From Virgibacillus subterraneus (lineage in GTDB: Bacteria; Bacillota; Bacilli; Bacillales; Amphibacillaceae), in the NCBI RefSeq assembly GCF_900110695.1, contig NZ_FOEH01000002.1, forward strand, positions 124,001-188,000: DNA of 64,000 nucleotides. The letters are read 5' to 3'. The first letter of the stretch is position 1. Every line of letters begins with the position of its first letter. A program made the translations under genes and the position numbers. Below, piece after piece: positions 8,221 through 18,001 of the stretch. The notes under the pieces are model-generated. The model worked only from the letters and a program-made list of their open reading frames with translations, was not told where the DNA came from and searched no databases.

Positions 8221-9939
8221 ATGACAATTAATAAAAAAGATGTAATTAAATTACTCGAAAAAGTGGCTATATATTTAGAACTTAAAGGAGAAAACCCTTT
8301 TAAAATCTCTGCCTATCGAAAAGCAGCACAGGCTCTTGAGCGTGACGACCGCTCATTGACAGATATAGAAGACTTCAAGAAGATTAAGGGTATTGGAAAA
8401 GGGACAAGCGCGGTAATTGATGAATATATTGAAAATGAATCATCTGAAACGCTAAAACAATTAGAAAAAGAAGTACCAAACGGATTAATACCGTTACTGA
8501 ACCTTCCTGGTCTTGGTGGGAAAAAGCTGGCTAAGTTTTACCAGGAGCTAGGAGTGACTGATGCGGATTCGCTTAAGGAAGCTTGTAAAAGTGGAAAAGT
8601 GGAAAGTCTGGAAGGCTTCGGAAAAAAATCAGCCGACAAAATACTTGCTGCTCTGGAGGATGCAAATACCCGTCCTGAACGTCTGCCAATAGCATTTATG
8701 CTGCCAATAGCAGAAAGAATTGAAACGTATCTAAAAGAAATCCAAGTTATACATGACTATTCTCGTGCTGGAAGTTTACGGAGAATGCGGGAAACCGTTA
8801 AAGATATAGATTTTATTATTGCATCGGAAAGTCCAGAAATTGTTCGTGATGCATTACTTGAATTGGAGAATATAAAAGAAGTTATTGCTAAAGGCGAGAC
8901 AAAGGTATCCATTACCTTGGATGATGTATTTGATGTGAATGTTGATTTTCGGATAGTAGCACCAAACGAGTTTGCTTCAACTTTACACCATTTTACTGGG
9001 TCAAAGGATCATAATGTTGCAATGCGACAACTGGCTAAATCTAATGGTGAAAAGATCAACGAATATGGAGTTGACATTGAGGAAACAGGGGAAACCATAA
9101 CATTCCAGGATGAAAAGCAATTTTTCGAGCATTTTGGATTACAGTTTATTCCACCAGAAGTACGAGAAAACACCGGCGAAGTGGAAGCGTTTCGGGAACA
9201 CGTGTCATTAATTTATCTAGAGGATATCCGTGGAGACTTACACATGCATACGACATGGAGTGACGGTGCACAATCTTTAGAAGAGATGGTTAACCGTGCT
9301 CGTGAAAAAAATTATGAATATATCACAATAACGGATCACTCTAAGTTTCTGCAGGTTGCTAATGGATTAAATGAAACAAGATTGCGCAAACAGAGAGAAG
9401 AAATAAATAGGTTGAACGAAAAGTATGATGATATCCACATATTTGCAGGTGTCGAGATGGATATTTTACCTGATGGTTCATTAAATTTTGATGATACATT
9501 TTTGCAGGAAATGGACTTCGTAATCGGAGCTATTCACTCAAGTTTTAATCAGTCGCAGGAGAAAATTATGAATAGGTTATATGCGGCACTTGATAACCCT
9601 TATGTATCATTAATTGCACATCCTACGGGAAGACTTATTGGTCGTCGTACGGGATATAACGTTGATGTTGATAAGTTAATTCAACGTGCAAAAGAAACTG
9701 GAACAGCACTGGAAATCAATGCTAATCCAAACCGCTTGGATCTCTCAGCTGAATGGGCTCGAAAAGTCCAAAGTGCTGGAGTCAAAATCGCTATTAGCAC
9801 GGATGCTCACAACTATAATATGCTTGATCATATGACATATGGTGTACGCACAGCACGTAAAGGTTGGATTAAAAAGGAAACCGTATTAAATACCTGGTCA
9901 AAAGAGAAACTAATTGACTTCATGAATCGTACTAAATAA
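8221..9939 (+). CDS. polX: DNA polymerase/3'-5' exonuclease PolX
   Basis: A 572-residue family X DNA polymerase with a C-terminal PHP domain, involved in base-excision repair gap filling and 3' end processing. The N-terminal 8-kDa and fingers part holds helix-hairpin-helix motifs (KIKGIGKGTSAVIDEY near 54-69; LPGLGGKKLAKFY at 95-107). The palm has GSLRRMRETVKDIDF, with D195 and D197 plus D242 as the metal-binding triad. The PHP domain starts at GDLHMHTTWSDG (338-349; H341, H343) with TDHS at 371-374. Length is typical for bacterial PolX. It probably shares a transcript with mutS2, 30 bases downstream. Confidence 0.96.
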   Translation: MTINKKDVIKLLEKVAIYLELKGENPFKISAYRKAAQALERDDRSLTDIEDFKKIKGIGKGTSAVIDEYIENESSETLKQLEKEVPNGLIPLLNLPGLGGKKLAKFYQELGVTDADSLKEACKSGKVESLEGFGKKSADKILAALEDANTRPERLPIAFMLPIAERIETYLKEIQVIHDYSRAGSLRRMRETVKDIDFIIASESPEIVRDALLELENIKEVIAKGETKVSITLDDVFDVNVDFRIVAPNEFASTLHHFTGSKDHNVAMRQLAKSNGEKINEYGVDIEETGETITFQDEKQFFEHFGLQFIPPEVRENTGEVEAFREHVSLIYLEDIRGDLHMHTTWSDGAQSLEEMVNRAREKNYEYITITDHSKFLQVANGLNETRLRKQREEINRLNEKYDDIHIFAGVEMDILPDGSLNFDDTFLQEMDFVIGAIHSSFNQSQEKIMNRLYAALDNPYVSLIAHPTGRLIGRRTGYNVDVDKLIQRAKETGTALEINANPNRLDLSAEWARKVQSAGVKIAISTDAHNYNMLDHMTYGVRTARKGWIKKETVLNTWSKEKLIDFMNRTK

Positions 9940-9969
9940 ATGGGAAGAAAGTAAAAGGAGCAAGTCTTT

Positions 9970-12315
9970 ATGAATGAGCGTATTCTACACGTACTTGAAT
10001 TTAATAAAATTACCGATCAATTAAGTAAACAGGCAGCAACTTCGATAGGGAAGGACTTTTGTTCCAGTTTAAAACCCTCTATAAATATAGACGAAGTAAA
10101 AGAATTGCAGGCAGAGACGGATGAAGCTAGCCAAATTTTAAGGTTAAATGCAGCAATTCCATTAGGAGGAATATTTGATATACGCGCCAGTATTAAACGA
10201 AGTGTCATCGGTGGTGTTCTGCGTCCTGAAGAGTGTCTGGAAGTAGCAAACACCCTTTATGCGGGTCGCCAGGTTAAAAGCTTTATGGAAAAATTAGAAG
10301 AAGATATGCCTATTCTAAAAGATCTAGGAACAAAGATTATTTCGTTACGTGATTTGGAAACTCATATTAATAGCTGTATCGATGATAACGGACATATGAT
10401 GGACAGCGCTTCGGTTAAATTACGTAGTGTACGTTCTTCCATTAGGACGTATGAAAGCAGATTACGTGATAAACTGGATGGCTACACAAAGTCGAAAAGT
10501 AATATGTTGTCAGATGCAATCATAACGATTCGAAATGATCGATATGTTTTGCCAGTAAAACAGGAGTACCGAGGGTCTGTTGGCGGAATTGTCCACGATC
10601 AATCAGCTTCAGGTGCGACATTATTTATGGAACCAAAAGCTGTAGTTGATCTCAATAACCAATTGCAGGAAGCAAAGGTTAAGGAAAAACAGGAGATCGA
10701 CAGAATTTTGCGTGAGTTAAGTGATCATATCGCAAGTAATGAGGATTCTTTATATGAAAATGTAACTGTTTTAGCAAAAATTGATTTTATGGTTGCCAGG
10801 GCAAAATTAGGAATGCAAATGAAAGCAGCAATGCCAAAAATGAACGATAATGGAATTATTAAAATGAAACAAGCACGCCATCCGCTTATCTCAATGGATG
10901 AAGTTGTTGCTAATGATGTGGAATTGGGAGAAGACTATACATCAATTGTTATCACGGGACCAAATACGGGCGGTAAAACGGTAATATTGAAAATGATCGG
11001 CTTATGCACATTAATGGCTCAATCAGGACTTAGAATCCCGGCCTTTGATGGCTGTGAAATGGCTATATTTGAGGATGTTTTTGCGGATATCGGTGATGAG
11101 CAATCAATTGAGCAAAGTCTAAGTACTTTTTCTTCACACATGACCAATATTGTTTCAATTCTGAAGCATGTCAATCACAAATCATTAGTGCTATTTGATG
11201 AACTTGGTGCTGGCACAGACCCCCAGGAAGGTGCGGCATTGGCAATGTCCATATTGGATGAAGTGATTTCGCGTGGCTCACGTATCGTTGCAACAACACA
11301 TTACCCGGAGTTAAAAGCATATGGGTACAACCGGGAAAATGTTGTTAATGCATCCGTGGAATTTGATGTACAAACATTAAAACCAACTTATCGATTGTTG
11401 ATAGGTGTGCCAGGACGCAGTAATGCATTCGAAATTTCCAAACGACTAGGTCTCGAGGAAAGTGTTATCAATCATGCTAAGAGTCATATCGGTATTGATT
11501 CCAAAAGTGTTGAGAACATGATAGCCTCTCTTGAGAAATCACAGCGCCAAGCAGAATCAGACTATCAAGAGGCGCACGATACCTTACTTGCTAGTGAACA
11601 ATTACGAAAAGATATAGAAAAAGAATGGAAACAATTTGAGGAAAAGCGTGAATCGTTGTATAAAAAAGCAGAGGAAAAAGCAGAAAAGTCGTTACAGAAA
11701 GCAAGAGAAGAAGCGGAAATGATTGTAGAAGAGTTGCGTAACATGAAATCCGCTACACAATTAAAAGAGCACGAGTGGATTGAAGCCAAAAAAATGTTTG
11801 AAGAGGCACAGCCTAATCTTTCCAGCAAAAAGGATGATGAGCTAACTAAAGAACCAATCGCAGCAAAACAGGGGTTGCAGGCCGGTGATGAAATCAAGTT
11901 ATTATCGGTGAACCAGCAAGGAACCGTTCTTGAGAAAGTAAACGATAATGAATATCTCGTTCAGGTTGGAATTATGAAGGTTAAAGTGAAACGCAATGAA
12001 TTACAGCTGGTAAACAAGAAAAACTCTGTTGTTGAAAGACCTATGGCCACAGTAAAGGGATCCAGTTATCATGTGAAAACTGAGCTTGATTTACGTGGTC
12101 AGCGATTTGAGGATGCATTAGTAAGCCTGGAAAAATATATTGATGATGCGATTCTTGCTGGCTACCCCAAGGTATCAATTATCCATGGGAAAGGAACCGG
12201 TGCTCTTCGAAAGGGAGTAAAAGAATTTACTCAAAGACACCCTAGTATAACTGCTGCTAGGCCAGGGTCACAAGGTGAAGGTGGAAGCGGTGTGACAATT
12301 TTGGAGCTGAAGTAA
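9970..12315 (+). CDS. mutS2: endonuclease MutS2
   Basis: A 781-residue MutS2 protein, lacking the mismatch-recognition domain of MutS. The family acts in recombination control and, in B. subtilis, in rescue of collided ribosomes. The Walker A motif is GPNTGGKT (330-337), with [15 protein letters not shown] as the Walker B/signature region. A long charged coiled-coil occupies about 510-620. A C-terminal Smr nuclease domain starts near 706 (LDLRGQR) and contains [14 protein letters not shown] ribosome-binding site, AAAAGGAG, precedes the ATG. It lies in the conserved polX-mutS2-yshE cluster. Confidence 0.96.
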   Translation: MNERILHVLEFNKITDQLSKQAATSIGKDFCSSLKPSINIDEVKELQAETDEASQILRLNAAIPLGGIFDIRASIKRSVIGGVLRPEECLEVANTLYAGRQVKSFMEKLEEDMPILKDLGTKIISLRDLETHINSCIDDNGHMMDSASVKLRSVRSSIRTYESRLRDKLDGYTKSKSNMLSDAIITIRNDRYVLPVKQEYRGSVGGIVHDQSASGATLFMEPKAVVDLNNQLQEAKVKEKQEIDRILRELSDHIASNEDSLYENVTVLAKIDFMVARAKLGMQMKAAMPKMNDNGIIKMKQARHPLISMDEVVANDVELGEDYTSIVITGPNTGGKTVILKMIGLCTLMAQSGLRIPAFDGCEMAIFEDVFADIGDEQSIEQSLSTFSSHMTNIVSILKHVNHKSLVLFDELGAGTDPQEGAALAMSILDEVISRGSRIVATTHYPELKAYGYNRENVVNASVEFDVQTLKPTYRLLIGVPGRSNAFEISKRLGLEESVINHAKSHIGIDSKSVENMIASLEKSQRQAESDYQEAHDTLLASEQLRKDIEKEWKQFEEKRESLYKKAEEKAEKSLQKAREEAEMIVEELRNMKSATQLKEHEWIEAKKMFEEAQPNLSSKKDDELTKEPIAAKQGLQAGDEIKLLSVNQQGTVLEKVNDNEYLVQVGIMKVKVKRNELQLVNKKNSVVERPMATVKGSSYHVKTELDLRGQRFEDALVSLEKYIDDAILAGYPKVSIIHGKGTGALRKGVKEFTQRHPSITAARPGSQGEGGSGVTILELK

Positions 12316-12340
12316 TAGGAAGAGGGGAGGAGCAATACTA

Positions 12341-12748
12341 GTGACTGACTTTTGGGAAATTATTTTTGTGGAAACAGCTGCCAGATACAGCGTGGTTATT
12401 CTATGTACTATCGTATTCTTAGCAGTATTTGAAATTGTAACCTCGTATCGTAATTGGGTGGAAATTAAGCGCGGAAATTTTGCTGTAGCTATGGCAACTG
12501 GGGGGAAAATATTTGGTATAGCTACAATTTTCCGCTATTCAATTGAACACAATGATACTCTTATGGAGAGTATTGGTTGGGGTATTTTTGGATTTATATT
12601 ATTATTAATAGGTTATTTTATTTTTGAATTCTTAACACCGACAATCAATATAGATGAAGAAATCGGAAAAGGGAACAACTCAGTCGGATTTATCTCGATG
12701 ATGATTTCTATTGGATTAGCGTTTGTCATCGGTGCAAGTATTGGATAA
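12341..12748 (+). CDS. yshE: DUF350-type membrane protein (YshE-like)
   Basis: A 135-residue membrane protein with about four transmembrane helices (near 13-35, 50-70, 78-102, 112-134) and very few polar residues outside a short ..TINIDEEIGKGN.. loop. Sequence style and position after mutS2 match B. subtilis YshE, a DUF350-like protein of unknown function. The start is GTG at 12341 after GGGGAGG. A short hydrophobic ORF follows after 12 bases with its own ribosome-binding site and probably forms an operon with it. Confidence 0.82.
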   Translation: MTDFWEIIFVETAARYSVVILCTIVFLAVFEIVTSYRNWVEIKRGNFAVAMATGGKIFGIATIFRYSIEHNDTLMESIGWGIFGFILLLIGYFIFEFLTPTINIDEEIGKGNNSVGFISMMISIGLAFVIGASIG

Positions 12749-12760
12749 GGGGAGAGAACA

Positions 12761-12835
12761 TTGGAAACACTAGCCAAAATATTAGCTGTAATTTCAGTTA
12801 TTTTTGTTGTTATTGGAATCATATACTTAATTTAA
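12761..12835 (+). CDS. putative 24-residue single-pass membrane peptide
   Basis: A TTG-started ORF of 24 codons (start METLAKILAV, end GIIYLI) lies 12 bases after yshE and is preceded by GGGGAGAG at 12749-12756, about 5 bases from the start. After five residues it is essentially all Ile/Val/Leu/Phe, long enough for one transmembrane helix. It is shorter than usual gene-calling cut-offs. The good ribosome-binding site and tight operon position support translation, but chance cannot be excluded without homologues. Function unknown. Confidence 0.5.
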   Translation: METLAKILAVISVIFVVIGIIYLI

Positions 12836-12868
12836 GTAAGAAATTTTTGCAAAATTAATAAATAAAAT

Positions 12869-12897
12869 TTCAAAAAATACTAATTAATCGGTATAAT
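12869..12897 (+). promoter_or_regulatory. SigA promoter of lcfA
   Basis: TTCAAA and TATAAT with a 17-bp spacer, 33 bases upstream of the start codon. No FadR-type palindrome is visible here, unlike the fadR promoter. Confidence 0.6.
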
Positions 12898-12929
12898 GAA
12901 ATTAATAGATAAAAAGGAGGAGTAATATT

Positions 12930-14624
12930 ATGGAGAATAAACGTTGGCATGACCACTATCCAGAAGAGATTCCTACTACAATAGAATACGATCAGAAGCC
13001 ATTACATTCATTCCTGGCAGCAACAGCTGAATTATACCCAGAAAAGAAAGCGCTTCATTTTATGGGGAAGGAAATAACATTTGCCGAAGTTTTTTCACAA
13101 GCAAAAAAAATGGCGAAATACATGCAGTCTCTTGGTCTTGAAAAAGGTGATCGTGTTGCAGTCATGCTGCCAAATTGCCCACAGGCAGTAATAAGTTATT
13201 ATGGGGCGTTAATGGCTGGAGCTGTGGTTGTTCAGACAAACCCTTTATATAAGGAGAGGGAGCTTGAATACCAACTAAACGATTCCGGTGCAACATTTAT
13301 TGTTTGTCTGGACATTTTATTGCCACGCGTTACAAATGTACGGGGAAACACATCGCTTAAACATACAATTGTAACGGGTATTAAGGATTATTTACCATTT
13401 CCAAAGAATCTGATTTATCCTTTTATCCAGAAGAAGCAATATAATATGGTCGTAAAAGTCGAACAATCAGAAGACACTCATGTTTGGCAATCAATTATTG
13501 AAAATGGAGATGAGGATTACAATCCCATAGAAGTCAATCCAATAGAGGACCTTGCACTACTTCAATATACTGGTGGCACAACAGGACATCCAAAAGGAGT
13601 TATGCTCTCTCATTACAATTTGGTAGCCAATGTACAAATGAGCCAAGCCTGGCTATATAAAGCTAAGCCAGGAAAGGAAACAGTTTTAGGCGTTTTACCA
13701 TTTTTTCATGTATACGGGATGACCACTGTGATGAATATGGCTATTATGTTTGGTTCTAAAATGGTGCTTCTGCCTAAATTTGATGCTGAAGAAGTACTTA
13801 AAACAATCCATAAACAAAAGCCAACTATGTTTCCGGGAGCGCCAACCATTTACGTTGGATTATTAAATCATCCCAACTTAAAAAAGTATGATTTATCATC
13901 GATTGAAGCTTGTATTAGCGGATCTGCACCATTACCAACAGAAGTACAGGAACAATTTGAAAAGGTAACCGGCGGTCGGTTAGTGGAAGGATATGGATTA
14001 ACCGAATCATCCCCTGTTACACATGCTAATTTTGTCTGGGATAATCGTGTTAACGGTAGTATTGGGGTACCATGGCCAGATACAGATGCAAAGATATTTA
14101 AAGTGGAAACTATGGAAGAAGCAGATGTAGGAGAAGTTGGAGAAGTTGCTGTTAAAGGGCCACAGATTATGAAAGGGTATTGGAACAATCAGGAAGAAAC
14201 AGACAATGTTTTAAAAGATGGCTGGTTGTTTACTGGTGATTTGGGCTATATGAATGAAGAAGGGTATTTCTATATAGTTGACCGCAAAAAAGATATGATA
14301 ATTGCTGGTGGCTATAATATCTATCCTAGAGAAGTAGAGGAAATATTATACGAGCACGAAGCTGTCCAAGAAGCAGTTGTAGCTGGAATTCCTGATCCAT
14401 ATCGCGGAGAAACGGTTAAAGCATATGTCGTGCAAAAGTCCGGTTATGAAATAGAGGAAGAAGAATTGAATGCACATTGCAGGAAACACTTAGCAGCCTT
14501 TAAAGTACCAAGAATTTATGAGTTTCGTGATGAACTGCCAAAAACTGCAGTAGGTAAAATACTACGGAGGAAGTTAGTAGATGAAGAAAAAGAAAAGTTA
14601 CAGGAAAAAAGTAATACAATTTGA
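12930..14624 (+). CDS. lcfA: long-chain fatty-acid-CoA ligase
   Basis: Activates long-chain fatty acids to acyl-CoA with ATP, feeding beta-oxidation. The 564-residue protein is a standard adenylate-forming enzyme: P-loop YTGGTTGHPKG at 213-223, the GYGLTESSP motif near 355, TGDLGYMNEEGYFYIVDRKKD in the hinge region, and a C-terminal lysine motif (PKTAVGKILRRKL). An AAAAAGGAGGAG ribosome-binding site precedes the ATG. It is followed by fadR, fadB, etfB and etfA, the same order as the B. subtilis lcfA operon, although fadR here has its own strong promoter. Confidence 0.95.
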   Translation: MENKRWHDHYPEEIPTTIEYDQKPLHSFLAATAELYPEKKALHFMGKEITFAEVFSQAKKMAKYMQSLGLEKGDRVAVMLPNCPQAVISYYGALMAGAVVVQTNPLYKERELEYQLNDSGATFIVCLDILLPRVTNVRGNTSLKHTIVTGIKDYLPFPKNLIYPFIQKKQYNMVVKVEQSEDTHVWQSIIENGDEDYNPIEVNPIEDLALLQYTGGTTGHPKGVMLSHYNLVANVQMSQAWLYKAKPGKETVLGVLPFFHVYGMTTVMNMAIMFGSKMVLLPKFDAEEVLKTIHKQKPTMFPGAPTIYVGLLNHPNLKKYDLSSIEACISGSAPLPTEVQEQFEKVTGGRLVEGYGLTESSPVTHANFVWDNRVNGSIGVPWPDTDAKIFKVETMEEADVGEVGEVAVKGPQIMKGYWNNQEETDNVLKDGWLFTGDLGYMNEEGYFYIVDRKKDMIIAGGYNIYPREVEEILYEHEAVQEAVVAGIPDPYRGETVKAYVVQKSGYEIEEEELNAHCRKHLAAFKVPRIYEFRDELPKTAVGKILRRKLVDEEKEKLQEKSNTI

Positions 14625-14667
14625 GCATAATGCTCTCTTTTCGTATAATAATAGTACAAGCTTTATA

Positions 14668-14696
14668 TTGACATTATAAATGAGACTTTGTACAAT
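14668..14696 (+). promoter_or_regulatory. SigA promoter of fadR-fadB-etfBA
   Basis: Consensus TTGACA and TACAAT with a 17-bp spacer. The predicted transcription start (about 14703) lies inside the FadR palindrome. Confidence 0.82.
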
Positions 14697-14701
14697 TAAC
14701 A

Positions 14702-14719
14702 TGAATGACCATTCATTCA
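14702..14719. promoter_or_regulatory. FadR operator
   Basis: The palindrome TGAATGA-CCAT-TCATTCA matches the TGAATGANTANTCATTCA consensus known for Bacillus FadR (YsiA). It begins just after the -10 box. Binding would block initiation, so FadR should repress its own operon until long-chain acyl-CoA releases it. Confidence 0.92.
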
Positions 14720-14755
14720 GTTTGTGAGCAAGAGGTATATGCTAAGGAGATTATC

Positions 14756-15358
14756 ATGAGAAAAAACAGACCGAAGTACAAACAAATTATCGAGGCAGCT
14801 GTTGAGACAATTGCAGATAATGGTTATCATGCTTCACAAGTATCAAAAATTGCCAAAAAAGCAGGAGTAGCTGATGGAACAATCTATCTTTATTTTAAAA
14901 ATAAGGAAGATATTCTTGTGTCTGTTTTTGAAGAGAAAATGGGACAGTTTATCGAACAGATTGCTTCCAGTATCAATGATAAACAAAATGCAGATGAAAA
15001 ACTGCGAACGCTAATTGAAATGCATTTTCTGCAGCTTGCAAATGATCATCACTTAGCTATTGTTACGCAATTGGAATTGAGACAGTCAAATTCAGCTTTA
15101 CGGATGAAGATAAATGAAGTATTAAAGCCGTATTTAGTTGTAATTGATGATATAATTGAAGAAGGGACCGAAGAAAAAATATTTCGGGACGATTTAAATA
15201 TTCCTCTTGTTCGGCAAATGATTTTTGGTACCCTGGATGAAATAGTTACAAACTGGGTAATGAAAGAACAAAGGTATGATTTAGTTAAACAGACTTCGGA
15301 TGTCCATACATTAATTATAAATGGACTATCCGTTAAAGAAATAGTAAAGGAGGATTGA
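14756..15358 (+). CDS. fadR: fatty-acid degradation regulator FadR (TetR family)
   Basis: A 200-residue TetR-family repressor. The N-terminal helix-turn-helix is clear (IIEAAVETIADNGYHASQ then VAKKAG-like IAKKAGVADGTIYLYFKNKE), and the C-terminal part is the acyl-CoA-binding domain of this family. The ATG at 14756 sits 8 bases after AAGGAG; a longer frame opening at 14705 starts inside the operator and is rejected. It heads a run fadR-fadB-etfB-etfA with short gaps. The operator at 14702-14719 indicates autoregulation. Confidence 0.93.
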   Translation: MRKNRPKYKQIIEAAVETIADNGYHASQVSKIAKKAGVADGTIYLYFKNKEDILVSVFEEKMGQFIEQIASSINDKQNADEKLRTLIEMHFLQLANDHHLAIVTQLELRQSNSALRMKINEVLKPYLVVIDDIIEEGTEEKIFRDDLNIPLVRQMIFGTLDEIVTNWVMKEQRYDLVKQTSDVHTLIINGLSVKEIVKED

Positions 15359-15359
15359 A

Positions 15360-16133
15360 TTGGGGACACTAGCGTATGAAACAAAGAAGAACGTTGCTAT
15401 CTTAACTATTCAAAGCCCACCAGCCAACGCATTATCTAGCAATCTATTAAACGATTTGGATGAAAAGCTGGACGAAATTGAAAACGATAACAATATAAAA
15501 GCGATAATTTTACATGGAGAAGGAAAATTCTTCTCTGCAGGTGCAGATATTAAGGAATTCACATCCTTACAAAACGCGTCAGATTATCAAGCTTTGGCGG
15601 AAAAAGGCCAAGCGTTGTTTAATCGAATTGAACATTTTTCAATACCAGTGATTGCTGCAATACATGGTGCAGCATTAGGTGGAGGATTGGAACTTTCGAT
15701 GGCCTGCCATATTCGAATAGTTTCAGAGAATGCAAAGCTAGGCTTACCTGAATTAACACTGGGTATTATTCCAGGGTTTGCTGGTACTCAGCGCTTGCCG
15801 CATTATGTTGGAACAGCGAAAGCATATGAAATGATTTTGAGTGGCCAACCTATTAGCGGGACAGAAGCTAAAGCGTTTGGTCTTGCGAATCAGGCAGTAA
15901 AAGAAGAAGAAGTCTTTGATACAGCGACTAAGCTTGCCGAAACAATTGCAGCAAAAAGCAAACCAACAATCAATAATATAATGCATTTGATTCCTTATTC
16001 AAAAACGGAACAGTTTACACAAGGGGTTCATGAGGAAGCTCAAGCATTTGGTAAGATTTTTGGGTCTGAGGATGCAAAAGAAGGTGTGCAGGCTTTTATA
16101 GAAAAACGCAAACCTAACTTCCAAGATAAATAG
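15360..16133 (+). CDS. fadB: enoyl-CoA hydratase
   Basis: A 257-residue crotonase-family enzyme that hydrates trans-2-enoyl-CoA in beta-oxidation. Oxyanion-hole and active-site segments are present: FSAGADIKEF, IHGAALGGGLELSMACHIRI (within the central region) and PELTLGIIPGFAGTQRLP, which includes the catalytic glutamate region. The start is TTG at 15360, one base after the fadR stop; its AAAGGAGG ribosome-binding site lies inside the end of fadR, implying translational coupling. Length and operon position match B. subtilis FadB. Confidence 0.93.
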   Translation: MGTLAYETKKNVAILTIQSPPANALSSNLLNDLDEKLDEIENDNNIKAIILHGEGKFFSAGADIKEFTSLQNASDYQALAEKGQALFNRIEHFSIPVIAAIHGAALGGGLELSMACHIRIVSENAKLGLPELTLGIIPGFAGTQRLPHYVGTAKAYEMILSGQPISGTEAKAFGLANQAVKEEEVFDTATKLAETIAAKSKPTINNIMHLIPYSKTEQFTQGVHEEAQAFGKIFGSEDAKEGVQAFIEKRKPNFQDK

Positions 16134-16153
16134 TTTAAAGGAGGATATCACAA

Positions 16154-16927
16154 ATGAACATATATGTGTTGTTAAAAAAGACATTTGATACAGAAGAAAA
16201 AATTGCTGTTTCAAATGGACGAATTGAAGATGATGGTGCTGAATTTATAATTAATCCATATGATGAATATGCAGTGGAAGAAGCAATTAAACAAAGAGAT
16301 GCTCACGGTGGCGAAGTGACGGTTGTTACGGTAGGCGATGAAGACTCTGAAAAGCAACTACGTACTGCATTAGCTATGGGTGCAGACAAAGCAGTACTAA
16401 TTAATACTGAGGATGATCTTGAAGATGGAGATCAGTTTACAACAGCGAAAATCTTACAAACTTACTTTGAAGATAAGGAAGCAGACTTAATCCTAGCTGG
16501 TAATGTTGCCATTGACGAAGCAAGTGGTCAAGTTGGACCAAGGCTTGCAGAAAGTCTGGGAATTCCTTACATTACTACGATTACTGCATTGGAAATCGAT
16601 GGCGAAACAGTAAAAATCGATAAAGATGTAGAAGGTGACGTGGAGAAAATCGAGACAAGTCTTCCCGTTCTTGTAACATGTCAGCAAGGTCTAAATGACC
16701 CAAGATATCCTTCACTTCCTGGAATTATGAAAGCCAAGAAGAAGCCATTGGAAGAATTAGAAATTGATGACCTTGACTTGGAAGAAGACGATGTTGAAGC
16801 AAAAACTAATACAGTTGATATATTCATGCCACCAGAAAAAGAAGCTGGAAGAGTTCTTGAAGGTGAATTAGATGATCAAATTCAGGAACTGGTTTCCTTA
16901 TTAAAAAATGACGCAAAAGTACTGTAA
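16154..16927 (+). CDS. etfB: electron transfer flavoprotein beta subunit
   Basis: The small ETF subunit (257 residues), which accepts electrons from acyl-CoA dehydrogenases and passes them towards the quinone pool. It carries the ETF-beta fold with the conserved region TVVTVGDEDSEKQLRTALAMGADKAV near 55-80 and the signature LPVLVTCQQGLNDPRYPSLPGIMKAKKKP near 174-202. The AMP-binding half belongs to this subunit. It follows fadB by 20 bases and is followed by etfA after 27. No acyl-CoA dehydrogenase gene is in the window. Confidence 0.95.
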   Translation: MNIYVLLKKTFDTEEKIAVSNGRIEDDGAEFIINPYDEYAVEEAIKQRDAHGGEVTVVTVGDEDSEKQLRTALAMGADKAVLINTEDDLEDGDQFTTAKILQTYFEDKEADLILAGNVAIDEASGQVGPRLAESLGIPYITTITALEIDGETVKIDKDVEGDVEKIETSLPVLVTCQQGLNDPRYPSLPGIMKAKKKPLEELEIDDLDLEEDDVEAKTNTVDIFMPPEKEAGRVLEGELDDQIQELVSLLKNDAKVL

Positions 16928-16954
16928 ACCTTTACTACAGAAAGGAGAAAAGAC

Positions 16955-17926
16955 ATGAGTGATAAATTACTAGTTATTGGCGAAGCAAGAGACGGCGTGT
17001 TACGTAATGTAACATTTGAAGCAATCGCAGCAGCGAAAAAAATAAATTCCGATGGGGATATTGTTGGAGTACTGTGTGGTAATGATGACTTGAATGCCCA
17101 AGCGCAGGAAATGATTTATTATGGTGCAGATCGTGTTGTAACGGTTCATCATGATGAATTAAAGACATATACATCGGAGGGATATGGTCAGGCAATCCTT
17201 CCAGTTATTGATGATGAGTCACTAGATGGAATAATAATGGGCCATACAGCAATTGGAAAAGATCTAACACCAAAGTTAGCAAGTAAATTAGAAAGTGGCT
17301 TAATTTCAGATGCGACGGAAATAGAGGTAGAAGGTGATAAAGCAGTATTTATTCGACCAATTTATTCTGGTAAAGCATTTGAAAAGAAAACTATCTCAAG
17401 TGGTTTAACATTTGCTACAATCCGTCCTAATAATATTCCTGCATTAGAGCGTGATGAATCCCGTTCTGGTGACGTTAGTTCTAAAGAAGTGGATATCGCT
17501 AATATTCGTACTGTAATAAAAGAGGTTATTCGCAAAGCTTCAGAAGGCGTTGACCTATCAGAAGCAAACGTTATTATTGCAGGTGGTCGTGGTGTGAAAA
17601 GTGAGGAAGGCTTTAAACCATTATATGAATTAGCTGATGTTTTAGGTGGAGCTGTTGGAGCTTCACGTGGTGCATGTGATGCGGAATATTGTGATTACGC
17701 ACTTCAAATTGGTCAAACAGGGAAAGTTGTTACACCAGACTTATATATTGCTGTAGGTATTTCTGGTGCTATACAGCATTTGGCTGGTATGTCTAACTCA
17801 AAAGTAATTGTAGCTATTAATAAAGATCCTGAAGCAAATATCTTTAATGTTGCTGACTACGGTATTGTTGGAGACTTATTCGATGTAGTACCAACACTAA
17901 TTGAAGAAGTTAAGAAATTAAAATAG
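16955..17926 (+). CDS. etfA: electron transfer flavoprotein alpha subunit
   Basis: A 323-residue FAD-binding ETF subunit and partner of EtfB. The C-terminal FAD domain shows GGRGVKSEEGFKPLYELAD, GAVGASRGACDAEY, QIGQTGKVVTPDLYIAVGIS and GAIQHLAGMSNSKVIVAINKD, which together form the cofactor site. The start is preceded by AGAAAGGAG. It is the last gene of the FadR-controlled run and is followed by a hairpin. Confidence 0.96.
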   Translation: MSDKLLVIGEARDGVLRNVTFEAIAAAKKINSDGDIVGVLCGNDDLNAQAQEMIYYGADRVVTVHHDELKTYTSEGYGQAILPVIDDESLDGIIMGHTAIGKDLTPKLASKLESGLISDATEIEVEGDKAVFIRPIYSGKAFEKKTISSGLTFATIRPNNIPALERDESRSGDVSSKEVDIANIRTVIKEVIRKASEGVDLSEANVIIAGGRGVKSEEGFKPLYELADVLGGAVGASRGACDAEYCDYALQIGQTGKVVTPDLYIAVGISGAIQHLAGMSNSKVIVAINKDPEANIFNVADYGIVGDLFDVVPTLIEEVKKLK

Positions 17927-17933
17927 ATTGTTT

Positions 17934-17964
17934 AAAGACCTGATCAAAACTTGATCAGGTCTTT
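17934..17964 (+). terminator. hairpin after etfA
   Basis: Perfect 14-bp stem (AAAGACCTGATCAA with TTGATCAGGTCTTT) around a 3-base loop. The following U-tract is weak, so it may act mainly as a 3' end stabiliser. Confidence 0.7.
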
Positions 17965-18001
17965 AACTTCGCTTACGAAGGAAGCTTTTTAATGTATGGC
18001 T

